Positions 17,506-27,173 are shown, counted from the first letter of the stretch. The stretch is 64,000 bases of DNA from Herpetosiphonaceae bacterium (GCA_026003835.1 BPHZ01000002.1:124001-188000); one strand, 5' to 3'. The notes: generated by a model from the letters alone, not told the origin. Program-made: numbers and translations.

Positions 17506-18489
17506 ATGTATCACCCAACGACTCGGGTATTGACTGTTCTGGAGCTGCTGCAATCGCATCAGCGCTTGAGCGGGCCGGAGCTGGCCCAGCGGCTTGAGGT
17601 CGACGTACGCACGGTGCGCCGCTACGTGACGATGCTCCAGGATCTGGGGATCCCAATCGACGCGGAGCGGGGGCGTCACGGCGCCTACAGATTGAAACCC
17701 GGCTTCAAGCTGCCGCCACTGATGTTTACCGAGGACGAGGTCCTGGCACTGGCGTTGGGGCTGTTGGCTGCTCGCAAGATCGGCCTGGCCGCTGTGACCC
17801 CGGCAGTCGAGGGCGCCCTGGCGAAGATCGAGCGTGTGTTGCCGGCCGCGCTGCGCGAGCGCGTTCAGGCGCTCCAACAGACGTTGGTGCTCGATGTACC
17901 GGAGGCCAGCGTAGCCGCAGCCGGATCGCTGGTGGTCCTCTTCAGCGCCGCCGCCAGCCAGGCCCGGCGACTTCTGGTGCGCTACGCCTCGGCGCGCGGC
18001 GAGGAGACCGAGCGTGCCGTCGATCCCTACGGTCTGGTTTACCGAGAAGGGCGCTGGTATGCCGTCGGGTACTGTCACCTGCGCGGCGGCCCGCGCGTCT
18101 TCCGGCTCGATCGCGTGAAGAGCGCCGCGTTCCTCGATGAGCCCTTTACGCCCCCTGACGGATTCGATACCCTGGAATTTATGGTACACTCCTTCGCAAC
18201 GATGCCGGGCACTTGGGCAGTCGAAGTGCTGCTGGAGACGACGCCTGAGGAGGCCCGGCGCCTGATCCCGCCGGCCTTTGCGACGTTGGAGGACGTTCCC
18301 GCGGGGGTCCTGCTGCGCTGCTACGTCGAAAGCCTTGACTGGATGGCTCGCTTTCTTGCCGGCCTGGAGTGTCCAAAGTCCATCCTTCGGCCACAAGAGC
18401 TGCGTGATGCGCTGCGACGCCTTGCCGTCGAGCTTCAAGAGCTTGCTGACCGGGGAGTGGAGGAGCACAATGGAGATGTGGCGCGGTAG
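17506..18489 (+). CDS. WYL-domain transcriptional regulator
   Basis: A 327-residue regulator. The N-terminus (1-60) is a DeoR/YafY-like helix-turn-helix (RVLTVLELLQSHQRLSGPELAQRLEVDVRTVRRYVTML). A WYL ligand-binding domain follows at about 150-220 (RRLLVRYASARGEETERAVDPYGLVYREGRWYAVGYC) and then a WCX C-terminal extension. WYL domains are thought to bind nucleic acids or nucleotides and often control DNA-damage or defence genes. ATG at 17506 follows GGTGAG; an in-frame ATG at 17482 is possible. The next gene, tex, starts 36 bases after it. Confidence 0.88.
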   Translation: MYHPTTRVLTVLELLQSHQRLSGPELAQRLEVDVRTVRRYVTMLQDLGIPIDAERGRHGAYRLKPGFKLPPLMFTEDEVLALALGLLAARKIGLAAVTPAVEGALAKIERVLPAALRERVQALQQTLVLDVPEASVAAAGSLVVLFSAAASQARRLLVRYASARGEETERAVDPYGLVYREGRWYAVGYCHLRGGPRVFRLDRVKSAAFLDEPFTPPDGFDTLEFMVHSFATMPGTWAVEVLLETTPEEARRLIPPAFATLEDVPAGVLLRCYVESLDWMARFLAGLECPKSILRPQELRDALRRLAVELQELADRGVEEHNGDVAR

Positions 18490-18525
18490 AGGATATCTCT
18501 GATCTTCGCTGTCTCTCGGTGGTGA

Positions 18526-20685
18526 ATGAAGAAGGATATGGCGTTAACTTACACTGAAAAGATTGCCGCTGATCTGAATCTGCGACCTGACCAGGTAGCT
18601 GCGACGATCGAGCTTTTCGACGAGGGCAATACGTTGCCCTTTATTGCTCGCTACCGGAAGGAGCGTACCGGCGGGCTGGACGAGGCGCAGCTGCGCGATA
18701 TCGGCGAGGCGCTCGATCGCTTGCGTGCGCTTGAGGAGCGCCGCCAGGCGATCATTGCCTCGATCGAGGAGCAGGGCAAACTAACCCCTGAGCTACGCCA
18801 GAAGCTGCTTGCCGCCGATACCCGTACCGCCTTGGAGGATCTCTACCAGCCCTATAAGCCAAAGCGGCGCACGCGCGCGAGTATCGCCCGTGAGAGAGGG
18901 CTCCAGGCGCTGGCTGACTTGATTCTCCAGCAGGTTCATGACCTACGTAGCGCCGAGCAGTTGGCGCTGCCTTTCCTCAGCGCCGAGGTGCCGACCGTTG
19001 AGGAGGCCCTGGCCGGCGCGCGCGATATCGTCGCCGAAACCGTCAGCGATCATCCCGATGTCCGGCGCATCACTCGTGAGCAGGCGCTGCGCTGGGGAAC
19101 GCTGCGCTGCGAGAAGACGGATAAGGCGGAGGATCCACGAGGGATCTTCCAGACGTACTATGAGTTTCAGGGGCGCATCGAACGACTCCGCCCCTATCAG
19201 GTGCTGGCGATCAATCGCGGCGAGACGGAGCAGGTGCTGCGGGTACGAGTCGAGGTACCGGAGCGCGACTGGCGCGCGGCGGTTAGCGCGGTCTTTCGCC
19301 CTGATCGACGCTCGCCGCTTGCCGACCAACTGGCCCTGGCTATCGACGATGCTGCTGAGCGATTGTTGCTGCCGGCAATCGAGCGCGATGTGCGGCGTAC
19401 GCTCTCGGAACGCGCCGAGGAGCATGCCATCGCTGTTTTTGCCTCCAATTTACGCGCGCTGCTGACCCAGCCGCCGCTGGCAGGGCACACGGTGCTGGGC
19501 ATCGATCCCGGCTTCCGTACCGGCTGCAAGGTCGCGGTTGTCGACCCTACCGGGCGTGTGCTAGAGACGGCGACGATCTATCCCCACGAGCCGCAGCGCC
19601 AGTGGGGTGCCGCTCTCAACGTGCTCTCTGGGCTGGTAGCACACCACTCCGTCACGCTGGTTGCTATCGGCAATGGGACCGCCTCGCGCGAGACTGAGCG
19701 GCTGGTCGCCGAGCTGGTTCGATCGAGCGATTCACTGCGCTACCTGATGGTCAACGAAGCCGGCGCCAGCGTGTATAGCGCGAGCCCACTGGCCCGCGCT
19801 GAACTGCCCGATCTCGATGTTACACTGCGCGGCGCTGTCTCCATTGCGCGCCGGGCCCAGGATCCGCTGGCAGAGCTGGTGAAGATCGAGCCTCGCTCCA
19901 TCGGCGTCGGCCTCTACCAACACGATGTGGATCAGTCCCGGCTTGCTGAAGCCCTGGGCGCTGTAGTAGAGAGTGTGGTCAACCGGGTTGGCGTCGATGC
20001 CAACACAGCTTCGCCGGCGCTGCTGACCTATGTTGCTGGCATTGGGCCAAAGCTGGCTGAACGTATCGTCGCCTACCGCGATGCTCATGGGCCATTTCCC
20101 AGCAGGGCCGCGCTACGCAAGGTTCCCGGTCTGGGGCCAAAAGCCTTTGAGCAGGCGGCGGGATTCCTGCGCATCCGCGGCGGCGAGAACCCTCTGGATG
20201 CCAGCGCCATCCATCCCGAGAGCTACGCGATCGCTGAGGCAGTGCTGAGGCGAGCCGGTCTCTCCCCGCAGTCCCAACCTGGCGAGCGCCAGGCAGCGCT
20301 GGCCGCCTTCCAGGCGCGGCAGCCGCTGGAGCGGCTGGCGGAAGAGCTGGGAACGGGTGTACCGACACTGGTGGATATCCTCGAGCAGCTGATTCGTCCC
20401 GGCCGCGATCCGCGCGAGGATTTGCCGGCGCCGATTCTGCGCAGTGATGTGCTGGCGCTTGAGGACCTCACGCCGGGTATGCGCCTGAAGGGTACAGTTC
20501 GGAACGTCGTCGATTTCGGTGCGTTTATCGATATAGGCGTTAAGATCGACGGTCTGCTCCATCGTAGCCGGATGCCCTCAGGCACACGACTTACCGTTGG
20601 CGAGATTATCGATGTCGAGATCGAGCGAGTGGATCTCGACCGTGGGCGGATCGCCCTGATCTGGCCCGCCGGAGAAGCCGGATAG
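18526..20685 (+). CDS. tex: Tex-family RNA-binding transcription accessory protein
   Basis: A 719-residue Tex protein: N-terminal helical/HTH region (LPFIARYRKERTGGLDE), YqgF-like RNase H fold (VLGIDPGFRTGCKVAVVD), a helix-hairpin-helix pair (LLTYVAGIGPKLAERIVAYR, FPSRAALRKVPGLGPKAFEQAAGFLRI) and a C-terminal S1 domain (GMRLKGTVRNVVDFGAFIDIG). Tex binds RNA and affects transcription and ribosome-linked processes. Slightly shorter than E. coli YhgF. ATG at 18526 is used, with ATG 18538 as an alternative. It follows the WYL regulator closely. Confidence 0.94.
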   Translation: MKKDMALTYTEKIAADLNLRPDQVAATIELFDEGNTLPFIARYRKERTGGLDEAQLRDIGEALDRLRALEERRQAIIASIEEQGKLTPELRQKLLAADTRTALEDLYQPYKPKRRTRASIARERGLQALADLILQQVHDLRSAEQLALPFLSAEVPTVEEALAGARDIVAETVSDHPDVRRITREQALRWGTLRCEKTDKAEDPRGIFQTYYEFQGRIERLRPYQVLAINRGETEQVLRVRVEVPERDWRAAVSAVFRPDRRSPLADQLALAIDDAAERLLLPAIERDVRRTLSERAEEHAIAVFASNLRALLTQPPLAGHTVLGIDPGFRTGCKVAVVDPTGRVLETATIYPHEPQRQWGAALNVLSGLVAHHSVTLVAIGNGTASRETERLVAELVRSSDSLRYLMVNEAGASVYSASPLARAELPDLDVTLRGAVSIARRAQDPLAELVKIEPRSIGVGLYQHDVDQSRLAEALGAVVESVVNRVGVDANTASPALLTYVAGIGPKLAERIVAYRDAHGPFPSRAALRKVPGLGPKAFEQAAGFLRIRGGENPLDASAIHPESYAIAEAVLRRAGLSPQSQPGERQAALAAFQARQPLERLAEELGTGVPTLVDILEQLIRPGRDPREDLPAPILRSDVLALEDLTPGMRLKGTVRNVVDFGAFIDIGVKIDGLLHRSRMPSGTRLTVGEIIDVEIERVDLDRGRIALIWPAGEAG

Positions 20686-20790
20686 GTTGAGAGAGCGGCT
20701 GCACAGAGCGGACCCAGCTGCTGAGAGCGGAGCGCGAAAGCGAACCGGAAGCGGCGCACAACGCTCAACAACATCGATCCAGGAGGATAT

Positions 20791-21054
20791 ATGCGCTGCG
20801 AACACCAGGAGTTGTTGCAGAGGAACGCGCAGAATGCGCTCAACCTGATCATCCGGGAGCAGGTTGGTCACTGGATTAGCGATCGCTGCACCGTCTGTGG
20901 CGAGGAAATCTGGATTACCTACGTTAACGAAGTAACCTTCTCATTTATGGTTGCGGCTGTACGGCGGCAGGGTGAGGGGACTGAGGTCATCGATCCTATA
21001 TTTTTAAGCGAGCGCCAGATGAGCGCACTGGCGCAAGTACACACCAGCGGATAA
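20791..21054 (+). CDS. Small hypothetical protein with a CxxC pair (87 aa)
   Basis: An 87-residue soluble protein beginning MRCEHQELLQRNAQNALNL. A single CTVC knuckle (about residue 33-36) and an upstream Cys3 could bind a metal, but a full zinc site is not evident. I do not recognise it. A perfect AGGAGG lies 5-6 bases before the ATG, which makes expression likely. It follows tex by about 105 bases and converges on the histidine kinase gene. Confidence 0.6.
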   Translation: MRCEHQELLQRNAQNALNLIIREQVGHWISDRCTVCGEEIWITYVNEVTFSFMVAAVRRQGEGTEVIDPIFLSERQMSALAQVHTSG

Positions 21055-21100
21055 GCGCATTGTTGAGGTTCGGCTCTAGTTGCTCCTCCACTGGCCTGCA

Positions 21101-23179
21101 TTAGAGCGCGGGCAGTAGCACCCGAAAGGTGCTGCCCGCGCCCTCTGTACTTTCAACTTCAACACTGCCGCCATGGAGCGCGATCACCTCTTTGACGACC
21201 GCCAGCCCAACGCCGATGCCTCCTAAGCCCGTCCGCTTTGTATTGGAAGCCCGATAGAACAGCGTAAAGATATTCTGCAGATCCTCGGCGGGGATCCCTA
21301 TCCCGTAATCGCGTACAGCGATACTGACGTATTTCCCGTGGCGTGCAAGCTCGACAGTGACTTCACTGTGCTGCGGGCTGTACTTTACCGCGTTCTGAAG
21401 CAGATTTGAGAAGACCTGGCGTAGTCGCACTTCATCGCCCTCGATGAGGAGTGGCTCATCGGGATCGCTGATATCGATCCTATGATGTTCAAGGGTCAGC
21501 TGCAACTCCTCGACAAGGCGGCGCACCACTTCGCCAACATCCAATGGGCGCGGATCGAACGTTAAGGTCCCGGCCTGGATGCGCGAAAGATCCAGCAATC
21601 CGTTAGTCATATCGTGGAGCCGCGCTACCTGTTCGGCCAGACGATCGAAGGCTTGTTGGTCACGCGGGTTGAGGAGCTGTTCACGCTTCAGCCGGCGCTG
21701 GAGTAGTTGCGCGTAGCCAAGGAGTGCGGTGACAGGTGTTTTCAATTCGTGGGCCACAACCGAGAGGAAGTGATCGCGCAACTGGATCGCCTGGCAGGCA
21801 TCCCGGTAGAGCGAGGCATTGTCAATGGCGATTGCCGCTCGCCGCGCCAGCTCTTCAGCCATAGATACATCCTCCGGCGTGTAAAAGCCGGGCATTGATA
21901 TGCCAAGCGTTAGCACACCCCAAAGACGATCCCTACTGATGAGAGGTACGGCGATGAGCGAGCCTGGTATAAGCGAGCCGAGATCATCGAAACGCGTAAG
22001 ATGCTCTGTGTAAAACCGAAACAGCGACTCAGGAATTTCAGGGATGTACACTGGCCGCCTGGTCCGGATGACCTGCCCTATCGGACTCCCAGGGTAATCA
22101 GGGCTGACTGGCATCTGTTGCCGTATCTGCCGCAACAGCTCCTCTTTGACCGGGTCTCGATGTGCTACAACAAGGCCGCTAGGCATACCCTCAGTGTCGA
22201 TCAGATCAACCACGCAGAAGTCTGCGAGGTTCGGTACCACAAGGCGGGCAACATTGTCGAGTGTGGTGGAATAGTCAAGCGATGTGGAAAGCAGAACGCT
22301 TGCCTCGGCCAGGAAGCGCATACGTTCCTGGGCGCGTTTAAGGTCGGTAATATCGCGAGTCATGCTCAGAACCGACTCAACCGTGCCATCCCTGGCGAGT
22401 TCGGGAACGAGGTGCGATTCGTAATAGCGCGTACCGGTCGGCGTCGGAAAGTCAAACTCGATTGTAACCTCCTGGCCGGTTTCGAAGACCTGGTTCAAAT
22501 GGGTGTGCCAGAAGCGATAGATCTCCGGTGAAACGCCTAGCTCAGCGTTCGATTTGCCGATAAAGTCCTGCGACGATATACCTGTCGCCCGTTGGACAGC
22601 CGGATTGACGAAGAGATGGCGCATGTTTCTGTCAAACCGCGCGATAATATCGGGCGCATTCTCGACGATGCGCTTGAGCTCGCGCTCGCGCCGGGAAAGC
22701 TCCTGCTCCAGCTCCTTTTGCCTGGTAATCTCGACGATAACTGCGCCGACGCCGCACTGCCCTGATTCGTGTAGCTCTACCGGGTAGTAGCTTGCCAGCA
22801 CGTGGCGCTGCCGCCCAGGCAGCGAGGCCGGTTCTCCGCTGACCTCCACATTGATCACGGCCTTACCAGTTTCAAGCACCTGCTTTAAGATGGGCTCGAC
22901 CAGCGGCGCAACGCCGGGCAGAACTTCGGCGATGGAGCGGCCAAGATGCTCTTCCGGCGGCAGGCCGTTGAGATCGGCGAGGAAGGTGTTGATATAGGCG
23001 TAGCGCAAATCCTGGTCGAAGAGCGCGAAACCCAGCGGCGCGTCGGCGAACACTGCGGCAAGCAGTGCGGCGCGATCGTTGGGCTGGAAAGCTGCCTGGC
23101 GGATGGTCGCTCCCTGTACTTCTTGAGGCACTGAAGTACGGGACTTACCAGCACTCGCGCGCTGCTGCTTGTCATCCAT
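21101..23179 (-). CDS. PAS/GAF sensor histidine kinase
   Basis: A 692-residue cytosolic kinase without membrane helices. Two PAS domains (about 40-160, FALFDQDLRYAYINTFLADLNG; about 170-290, NAPDIIARFDRNMRHLFVNPAVQ) are followed by a GAF domain (about 295-455), a HisKA dimerisation domain with His477 (VVAHELKTPVTALLGY) and a HATPase domain with N-box NLLQNAVKYS, DYGIGIP and GGIGVGLAVVKEV. It should sense a small ligand or redox cue and phosphorylate a response regulator, which is not encoded nearby. GAGGAGG precedes the ATG. A minus-strand TATAAT at 23378-23383 may be its -10. Confidence 0.92.
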   Translation of the reverse strand: MDDKQQRASAGKSRTSVPQEVQGATIRQAAFQPNDRAALLAAVFADAPLGFALFDQDLRYAYINTFLADLNGLPPEEHLGRSIAEVLPGVAPLVEPILKQVLETGKAVINVEVSGEPASLPGRQRHVLASYYPVELHESGQCGVGAVIVEITRQKELEQELSRRERELKRIVENAPDIIARFDRNMRHLFVNPAVQRATGISSQDFIGKSNAELGVSPEIYRFWHTHLNQVFETGQEVTIEFDFPTPTGTRYYESHLVPELARDGTVESVLSMTRDITDLKRAQERMRFLAEASVLLSTSLDYSTTLDNVARLVVPNLADFCVVDLIDTEGMPSGLVVAHRDPVKEELLRQIRQQMPVSPDYPGSPIGQVIRTRRPVYIPEIPESLFRFYTEHLTRFDDLGSLIPGSLIAVPLISRDRLWGVLTLGISMPGFYTPEDVSMAEELARRAAIAIDNASLYRDACQAIQLRDHFLSVVAHELKTPVTALLGYAQLLQRRLKREQLLNPRDQQAFDRLAEQVARLHDMTNGLLDLSRIQAGTLTFDPRPLDVGEVVRRLVEELQLTLEHHRIDISDPDEPLLIEGDEVRLRQVFSNLLQNAVKYSPQHSEVTVELARHGKYVSIAVRDYGIGIPAEDLQNIFTLFYRASNTKRTGLGGIGVGLAVVKEVIALHGGSVEVESTEGAGSTFRVLLPAL

Positions 23180-23601
23180 AAGGACCTCCTCAGCTCCACT
23201 CTGCTCATCTTCGGGGTGGTCGTTTTCTGCATAGCTGGCTCTGGTAGGCCCCGCGCAGATGTTCTTATCATCACGCCTGTTGATTAAACAGCAGCTGTGG
23301 AGCTGCTGGAAGCCCGACTATCATCGGGGGCGCTATTCTCTCAGTAGCCTATCCACCAAGATAGTCAAACTGGCTCTATTATATACACTTTTTCTAAGGA
23401 TGTGATAGCCCGTCTCATGCCATCACCGCTCTAATTCGCCGCCCGCACTCCCGGCTCCACCCCCGCGTTGCGGAAGAGAAGTGGCGGCGCAGCGAGCCGG
23501 GGTGCGGGCCAGGCAGCGCAGCTTGTCAAGGCACGCTGTGGCACGGACTTAAAGATGCCTGTGACGTCTACGGGATGGGGAGAGAAACAGGGATAAGCGT
23601 T
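23180..23601. other. Intergenic region with possible promoter and imperfect hairpin
   Basis: A gap of about 420 bases without a convincing gene. A minus-strand TATAAT at 23378-23383 faces the histidine kinase gene; its -35 is poor. An imperfect inverted repeat pairs 23441-23456 with 23495-23509 (GC-rich, one bulge). It could terminate or structure a transcript, but no T-tract follows. Confidence 0.4.
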
Positions 23602-24573
23602 CTAGTTCCGAAATAGCTGCGTAATCATCAGCCCGCGCGGCCCGGCGTCGAGGATACCAATGCCGGCCCGGCCAAACTCAGGGTGGAGAATATTCGCCCT
23701 ATGCCCCGAAGATTTCATCAGTCCAGTATGCGCCAGCTTAAGAATTGGCGCGAACGCCAGATTTTCGCCGGCGATGAGATAGGGGATACCGGCGGCGTTG
23801 ATTCTGTCAAATGGGCCGCGCCCCTCAGGCGTCGTATGTCCAAAGTAGCCGCGCGCCAGCATATCCGCCGAGTGGGCGCGCGCTACCTCTGCCAGTTCGG
23901 GATCAGGCGCCAGTGGCTGAAGGCCGGCGGCCAGGCGCTCGCGGTTGATAAGAGCCAGCATTTTTGCCTCAAGATCCGGCCGGGGTTCGGCGTTGGCGGT
24001 GGTAAACGGCAGCTCGATGGGCCTGTCGGCTTCGGGACGAACGATGATGACCTTGCCCGACTGAGCAAGTACCTCGCCAAAGATGGGAATGATTGCAGAC
24101 CGGAAGCGCTCGGTCTGCGCTGCCAGCAGCCCGGCAAGCCGGCTCTCACTGCTGGCTCTGCTCACATAGCCCGGCAGGGGCAGCGTCAGCAGCATTGTTG
24201 CCAGGATGATGGCGAAGATGATCCCGTTGACGGCACCAGGGAGGAGGCCCAGCAGCCGGTTGCCGGTGCTGGTGTGGATCTCTTGTGGCAGCCGGTTGAG
24301 CATATGACTGGCGATGATGGTCAACAGCACCGCTGAGGCGATGGCGATGAGTAGGAAGGCTGCGGGTCGATCCCATGCGTTCGACCAGCTTACGTATGGA
24401 CCAAGCAGGGCTGCCGCAGGCTTTGAGAACGTTAGCGCCACAAGCAGGCTTCCGCACCAGCCTGCCAGCCCCAGCAGCCCTATCAAGAAACCGCGCTGGA
24501 GGCCACGCAATACCATGAGCAGCACGGCCAGTATAAGGAGGAGATCGACATAATTCAAGAGCACATGCGCCAT
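23602..24573 (-). CDS. CvpA-like membrane domain fused to a CAP/SCP domain
   Basis: A 323-residue two-part protein. Residues 1-145 hold four hydrophobic helices in the CvpA pattern (VDLLLILAVLLMVLRGLQRGFLIGLLGLAGW...). Residues about 200-323 form a bacterial CAP/SCP domain (MLALINRERLAAGLQPLAPDPELAEVARAHSADML, FGHTTPEGRGPFDRI, GENLAFA, SSGHRANILHPEF). CvpA is linked to membrane processes and colicin V export; CAP domains are extracellular. The fusion implies a CAP domain displayed outside the membrane. The gene starts 9 bases after the stop of the upstream hydrolase gene. Confidence 0.85.
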   Translation of the reverse strand: MAHVLLNYVDLLLILAVLLMVLRGLQRGFLIGLLGLAGWCGSLLVALTFSKPAAALLGPYVSWSNAWDRPAAFLLIAIASAVLLTIIASHMLNRLPQEIHTSTGNRLLGLLPGAVNGIIFAIILATMLLTLPLPGYVSRASSESRLAGLLAAQTERFRSAIIPIFGEVLAQSGKVIIVRPEADRPIELPFTTANAEPRPDLEAKMLALINRERLAAGLQPLAPDPELAEVARAHSADMLARGYFGHTTPEGRGPFDRINAAGIPYLIAGENLAFAPILKLAHTGLMKSSGHRANILHPEFGRAGIGILDAGPRGLMITQLFRN

Positions 24574-24582
24574 CCTTTTGAC

Positions 24583-25419
24583 CTACAGCACTCCGGGATC
24601 TGCTCCGCTTCCCAAAAAATCCAGCACTGCCTGCATAAAGCCGTCGAACCGCTCGCGTCGAATGTTGTGCCCCGCGCCGCTGATATGCGCCACCCTGCCG
24701 CAGCTCCAGATACGAGCCATCTCGTCTGCAATCTGCGAGGTGATAACCCCGCCGGCTGTCGCATCGCCCATCAACAGCAGGATGGGACAACGAATCTTGC
24801 GCACGACATCTTGCCAGGGAATACTGGGTGCTATCAGGATGTTCAGGATGTTGGGGCTCAACTCCTGCCTGGCGTCGGCCCAGGGGCCAAGCTCTTCCTC
24901 CAGCCATGTCGGATGTTGTGCCCGGCAGCGAGCAATCAGCTCTTCGCGGCTTCTGGCCTTGCTGCGCTCCAGGCGTGTGCGCATTGTTGCGATGAATATT
25001 TGCTCCTCCTCGGCTGAGCGAGGCGGAGCCGGTGGACCCCAGGGCGGATCCTCCAGCACCAGGCAGCGCGCCATCTCCGGATACCAGGCGGCGAGCATGG
25101 CTACCGTCGCCGCGCCCATTGAGTGGCCGATCAGCGCTGGCCGGCGCAACCCCAGTGCGCGAATCAGACCGGCCAGGTCCTCTACGCGTGCCTCTGAGGT
25201 GTACCCATCCTCCGGCGCTGAGGAGCGGCCATGCCCCCGCGCGTCGTACATGACCACGTCGAACAAGCTCTCCAGCGCTTGGGCAACCCGGGACCAACAG
25301 CGCCCGTTTTCTGCAAAGCCGTGAGCGAGCACAACAGGCGGCTTCTCGCCGGTGCCCGTACGCGTGTAGTGGATAGAGATCCCATTGGACAGGACCTCGC
25401 CCGAATACCAGCCGGACAT
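24583..25419 (-). CDS. Alpha/beta hydrolase
   Basis: A 278-residue hydrolase with HGFAENGRCW (oxyanion loop), YDARGHGRS, nucleophile GHSMGAATV, acid ILLLMGDATAGG and catalytic His in SGAGHNIRRERFDGF. This is the epoxide-hydrolase/haloperoxidase-like layout; the substrate is unknown. A good AAGGAGG site precedes ATG 25419. It is the first gene of a two-gene unit with the CvpA-CAP fusion. A long frame in another phase (24146-25504) overlaps it but lacks protein-like features. Confidence 0.87.
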   Translation of the reverse strand: MSGWYSGEVLSNGISIHYTRTGTGEKPPVVLAHGFAENGRCWSRVAQALESLFDVVMYDARGHGRSSAPEDGYTSEARVEDLAGLIRALGLRRPALIGHSMGAATVAMLAAWYPEMARCLVLEDPPWGPPAPPRSAEEEQIFIATMRTRLERSKARSREELIARCRAQHPTWLEEELGPWADARQELSPNILNILIAPSIPWQDVVRKIRCPILLLMGDATAGGVITSQIADEMARIWSCGRVAHISGAGHNIRRERFDGFMQAVLDFLGSGADPGVL

Positions 25420-25700
25420 ATGGCCTCCTTGCTAGCTGCCGTCTGGCGATGCGGCGGCTGTGTGCGATGTTGGATGGAATGCAGGTGTCCACTGTCATAG
25501 TCAATTGAGACGTAGCTATTCTGTGCCCTTGACGCAGGCGGCAGGCTGGATGATCGGCGGCGGTGGAGGATCGGCGCGCCTGTGCAGCGAGCAGAGGCCA
25601 GCCTGATATGTTCTGAAGGAGTACCAGGCGATGCTGCGACTCTGCAATCTTCGAGCCACCAGTGGTGCGATCAGGGCCTATGCCGGCGAATCTGCACCAG

Positions 25701-26168
25701 CTATCCTTTGAAAATCTGCCTGATCACGGTAAAGAAGGAACGAATATCAATGTTTTCGCCGGCATTGAAGCGGCGCAGGACCTCATACGCTATCCTGCGT
25801 TGCTCGGGATCGCTGATATGATCAAGCGACAAGTAGAGCCGGTCGCCGTCTTGGACGATAAAGCGAGCGGTTTTATCACCCTTGCGAAGAGCGTTCTGAG
25901 CAGCGCGTTGGACCATTGGGTGCTCGATTGGTATCAGTCCAGGGATTGGCTCCGTTGTGCCGTGCGCCGGTTGATCAACGCTGCTGATTTGTCCAGTGAT
26001 AGCTCCGTCTGTCTCCCAACCGCTGCGCCAGGGCTCCGGCGATTGCTGCTCGAACGGCTGCGATGGACGGGTAGGGAAATTGCCCCAGCTGCGGTTCAAC
26101 ATCAACACCATGAGGGCTAGAACCCCGAGCCCGCCGAGAACAATCATCACGAGCATTGTCTCGTCCAT
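25701..26168 (-). CDS. Membrane-anchored hypothetical protein (155 aa)
   Basis: One N-terminal transmembrane helix (about 5-24, MLVMIVLGGLGVLALMVLML) is followed by a polar linker and a C-terminal soluble segment of about 75 residues (MVQRAAQNALRKGDKTARFIVQDGDRLYLSLDHISDPEQRRIAYEVLRRF). No family is recognised. AAAAGGAG precedes the ATG. It is divergent from the GNAT gene. The 281-base gap downstream of it holds nothing I can name. Confidence 0.7.
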   Translation of the reverse strand: MDETMLVMIVLGGLGVLALMVLMLNRSWGNFPTRPSQPFEQQSPEPWRSGWETDGAITGQISSVDQPAHGTTEPIPGLIPIEHPMVQRAAQNALRKGDKTARFIVQDGDRLYLSLDHISDPEQRRIAYEVLRRFNAGENIDIRSFFTVIRQIFKG

Positions 26169-26238
26169 AAGCGCTCCTTTTCGTAGCTGTACGCCCAGGC
26201 TCCTGTTACCGGCAGTGTATCATAACCGGGCGAGAAAA

Positions 26239-26267
26239 TTGTACGATGATACCGGGTTCGGTAGAAT
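26239..26267 (+). promoter_or_regulatory. Sigma-70-like promoter for the GNAT gene
   Basis: TTGTAC (26239-26244), 17-base spacer and TAGAAT (26262-26267) on the plus strand, about 85 bases before the GNAT start codon. Confidence 0.45.
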
Positions 26268-26351
26268 AGGTTTAGCCTGCTGCTGGCGATGGCAAGAAGC
26301 TGTGATACCGGAGCTTTGGCTCTCTGGAGTATCAGGAGAAGGAGATCAGCA

Positions 26352-27140
26352 ATGTTAACACATGAAGAAATCCTGGTTTTATACGATCAGGAGCAGCGGA
26401 TTGAGGTCGAGTATCCGGGGGTACGGCGCGAGGTAACAGATCTGGTCGTAAGACATATCGATGTAGCGGGCCAGCCCGGTAAAGGCTTTGTGGTGTATAG
26501 CCGGCTGACGGCGGAGAATGCCGACCGGGCGATTGACGAGCAGATTGCCTATTTCGAGAGTATTGGGCAGTCATTTGAGTGGAAGCTCTACGACCACGAT
26601 CAGCCTGAGGATCTGCGCGAGCGCCTGATCGCTCGCGGCTTTGAAATCGAGGAGCCAGAAGCAATTATGGCCCTCGACTTGAATGAGGCGCCTGAGCTGT
26701 TGCTGCAGCCGGTAATGGCCGATATCCGTCGTGTCAGCGACCCGGCGCAAATTGCGGATGTGATCAGTGTCCAGAAGCAGGTCTGGAACAGGGATTTCGC
26801 CAATCTGCGTGCGCGGCTGGAGTCCGAGCTAGTCGAGCAACCCGACTATGTCAGCATCTACCTGGCCTATGTCGACGCTATGCCCGTCTGCTCGGCCTGG
26901 ATCAATTTTCACCCGAACAGCCAGTTTGCCAGCCTCTGGGGAGGCTCGACACTGCCCGCCTATAGACGACGAGGCATCTACACGGCAATGGTTGCCGTGC
27001 GAACCCAGGAGGCTCTTCGGCGGGGCTATCGCTTTCTAACAATCGACGCCAGCCCCATGAGCAGGCCGATCGTGGCGAGGCTCGGCTTCCGCCTGTTGAC
27101 CTTCGCCCACGCATGCAACTGGCGCGTTAGTCGCAGCTAG
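26352..27140 (+). CDS. GNAT-family N-acetyltransferase
   Basis: A 262-residue protein with the acetyl-CoA-binding GNAT motif A (LPAYRRRGIYTAMVAVRTQEALRRGYRFLTIDASPMSRPIVARLGF) near the C-terminus. The N-terminal half (1-120) may be a degenerate second GNAT fold or substrate-binding part. The acceptor is unknown. ATG at 26352 follows AAGGAG; an upstream in-frame ATG at 26289 lacks a ribosome site. Confidence 0.88.
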   Translation: MLTHEEILVLYDQEQRIEVEYPGVRREVTDLVVRHIDVAGQPGKGFVVYSRLTAENADRAIDEQIAYFESIGQSFEWKLYDHDQPEDLRERLIARGFEIEEPEAIMALDLNEAPELLLQPVMADIRRVSDPAQIADVISVQKQVWNRDFANLRARLESELVEQPDYVSIYLAYVDAMPVCSAWINFHPNSQFASLWGGSTLPAYRRRGIYTAMVAVRTQEALRRGYRFLTIDASPMSRPIVARLGFRLLTFAHACNWRVSRS

Positions 27141-27151
27141 TTGGGAACCCA

Positions 27152-27173
27152 CCCGTTGCCTGATGCCAACGGG
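27152..27173 (+). terminator. Small hairpin after the GNAT gene
   Basis: A perfect 7-bp stem (27152-27158 with 27167-27173) and 8-base loop, 11 bases after the GNAT stop. No T-tract follows, so termination is only possible, not certain. Confidence 0.35.

Noticed and set aside
17440-18468. 342-codon minus-strand frame opposite the WYL regulator
   Set aside because: Antisense shadow; the plus strand has clear HTH and WYL motifs.
24146-25504. Long minus-strand reading frame overlapping the hydrolase and CvpA-CAP genes
   Set aside because: It is in a different phase from both, rich in Arg/Gly/Ala with no domain, and lacks a ribosome site; it is a by-product of GC-rich codon use.
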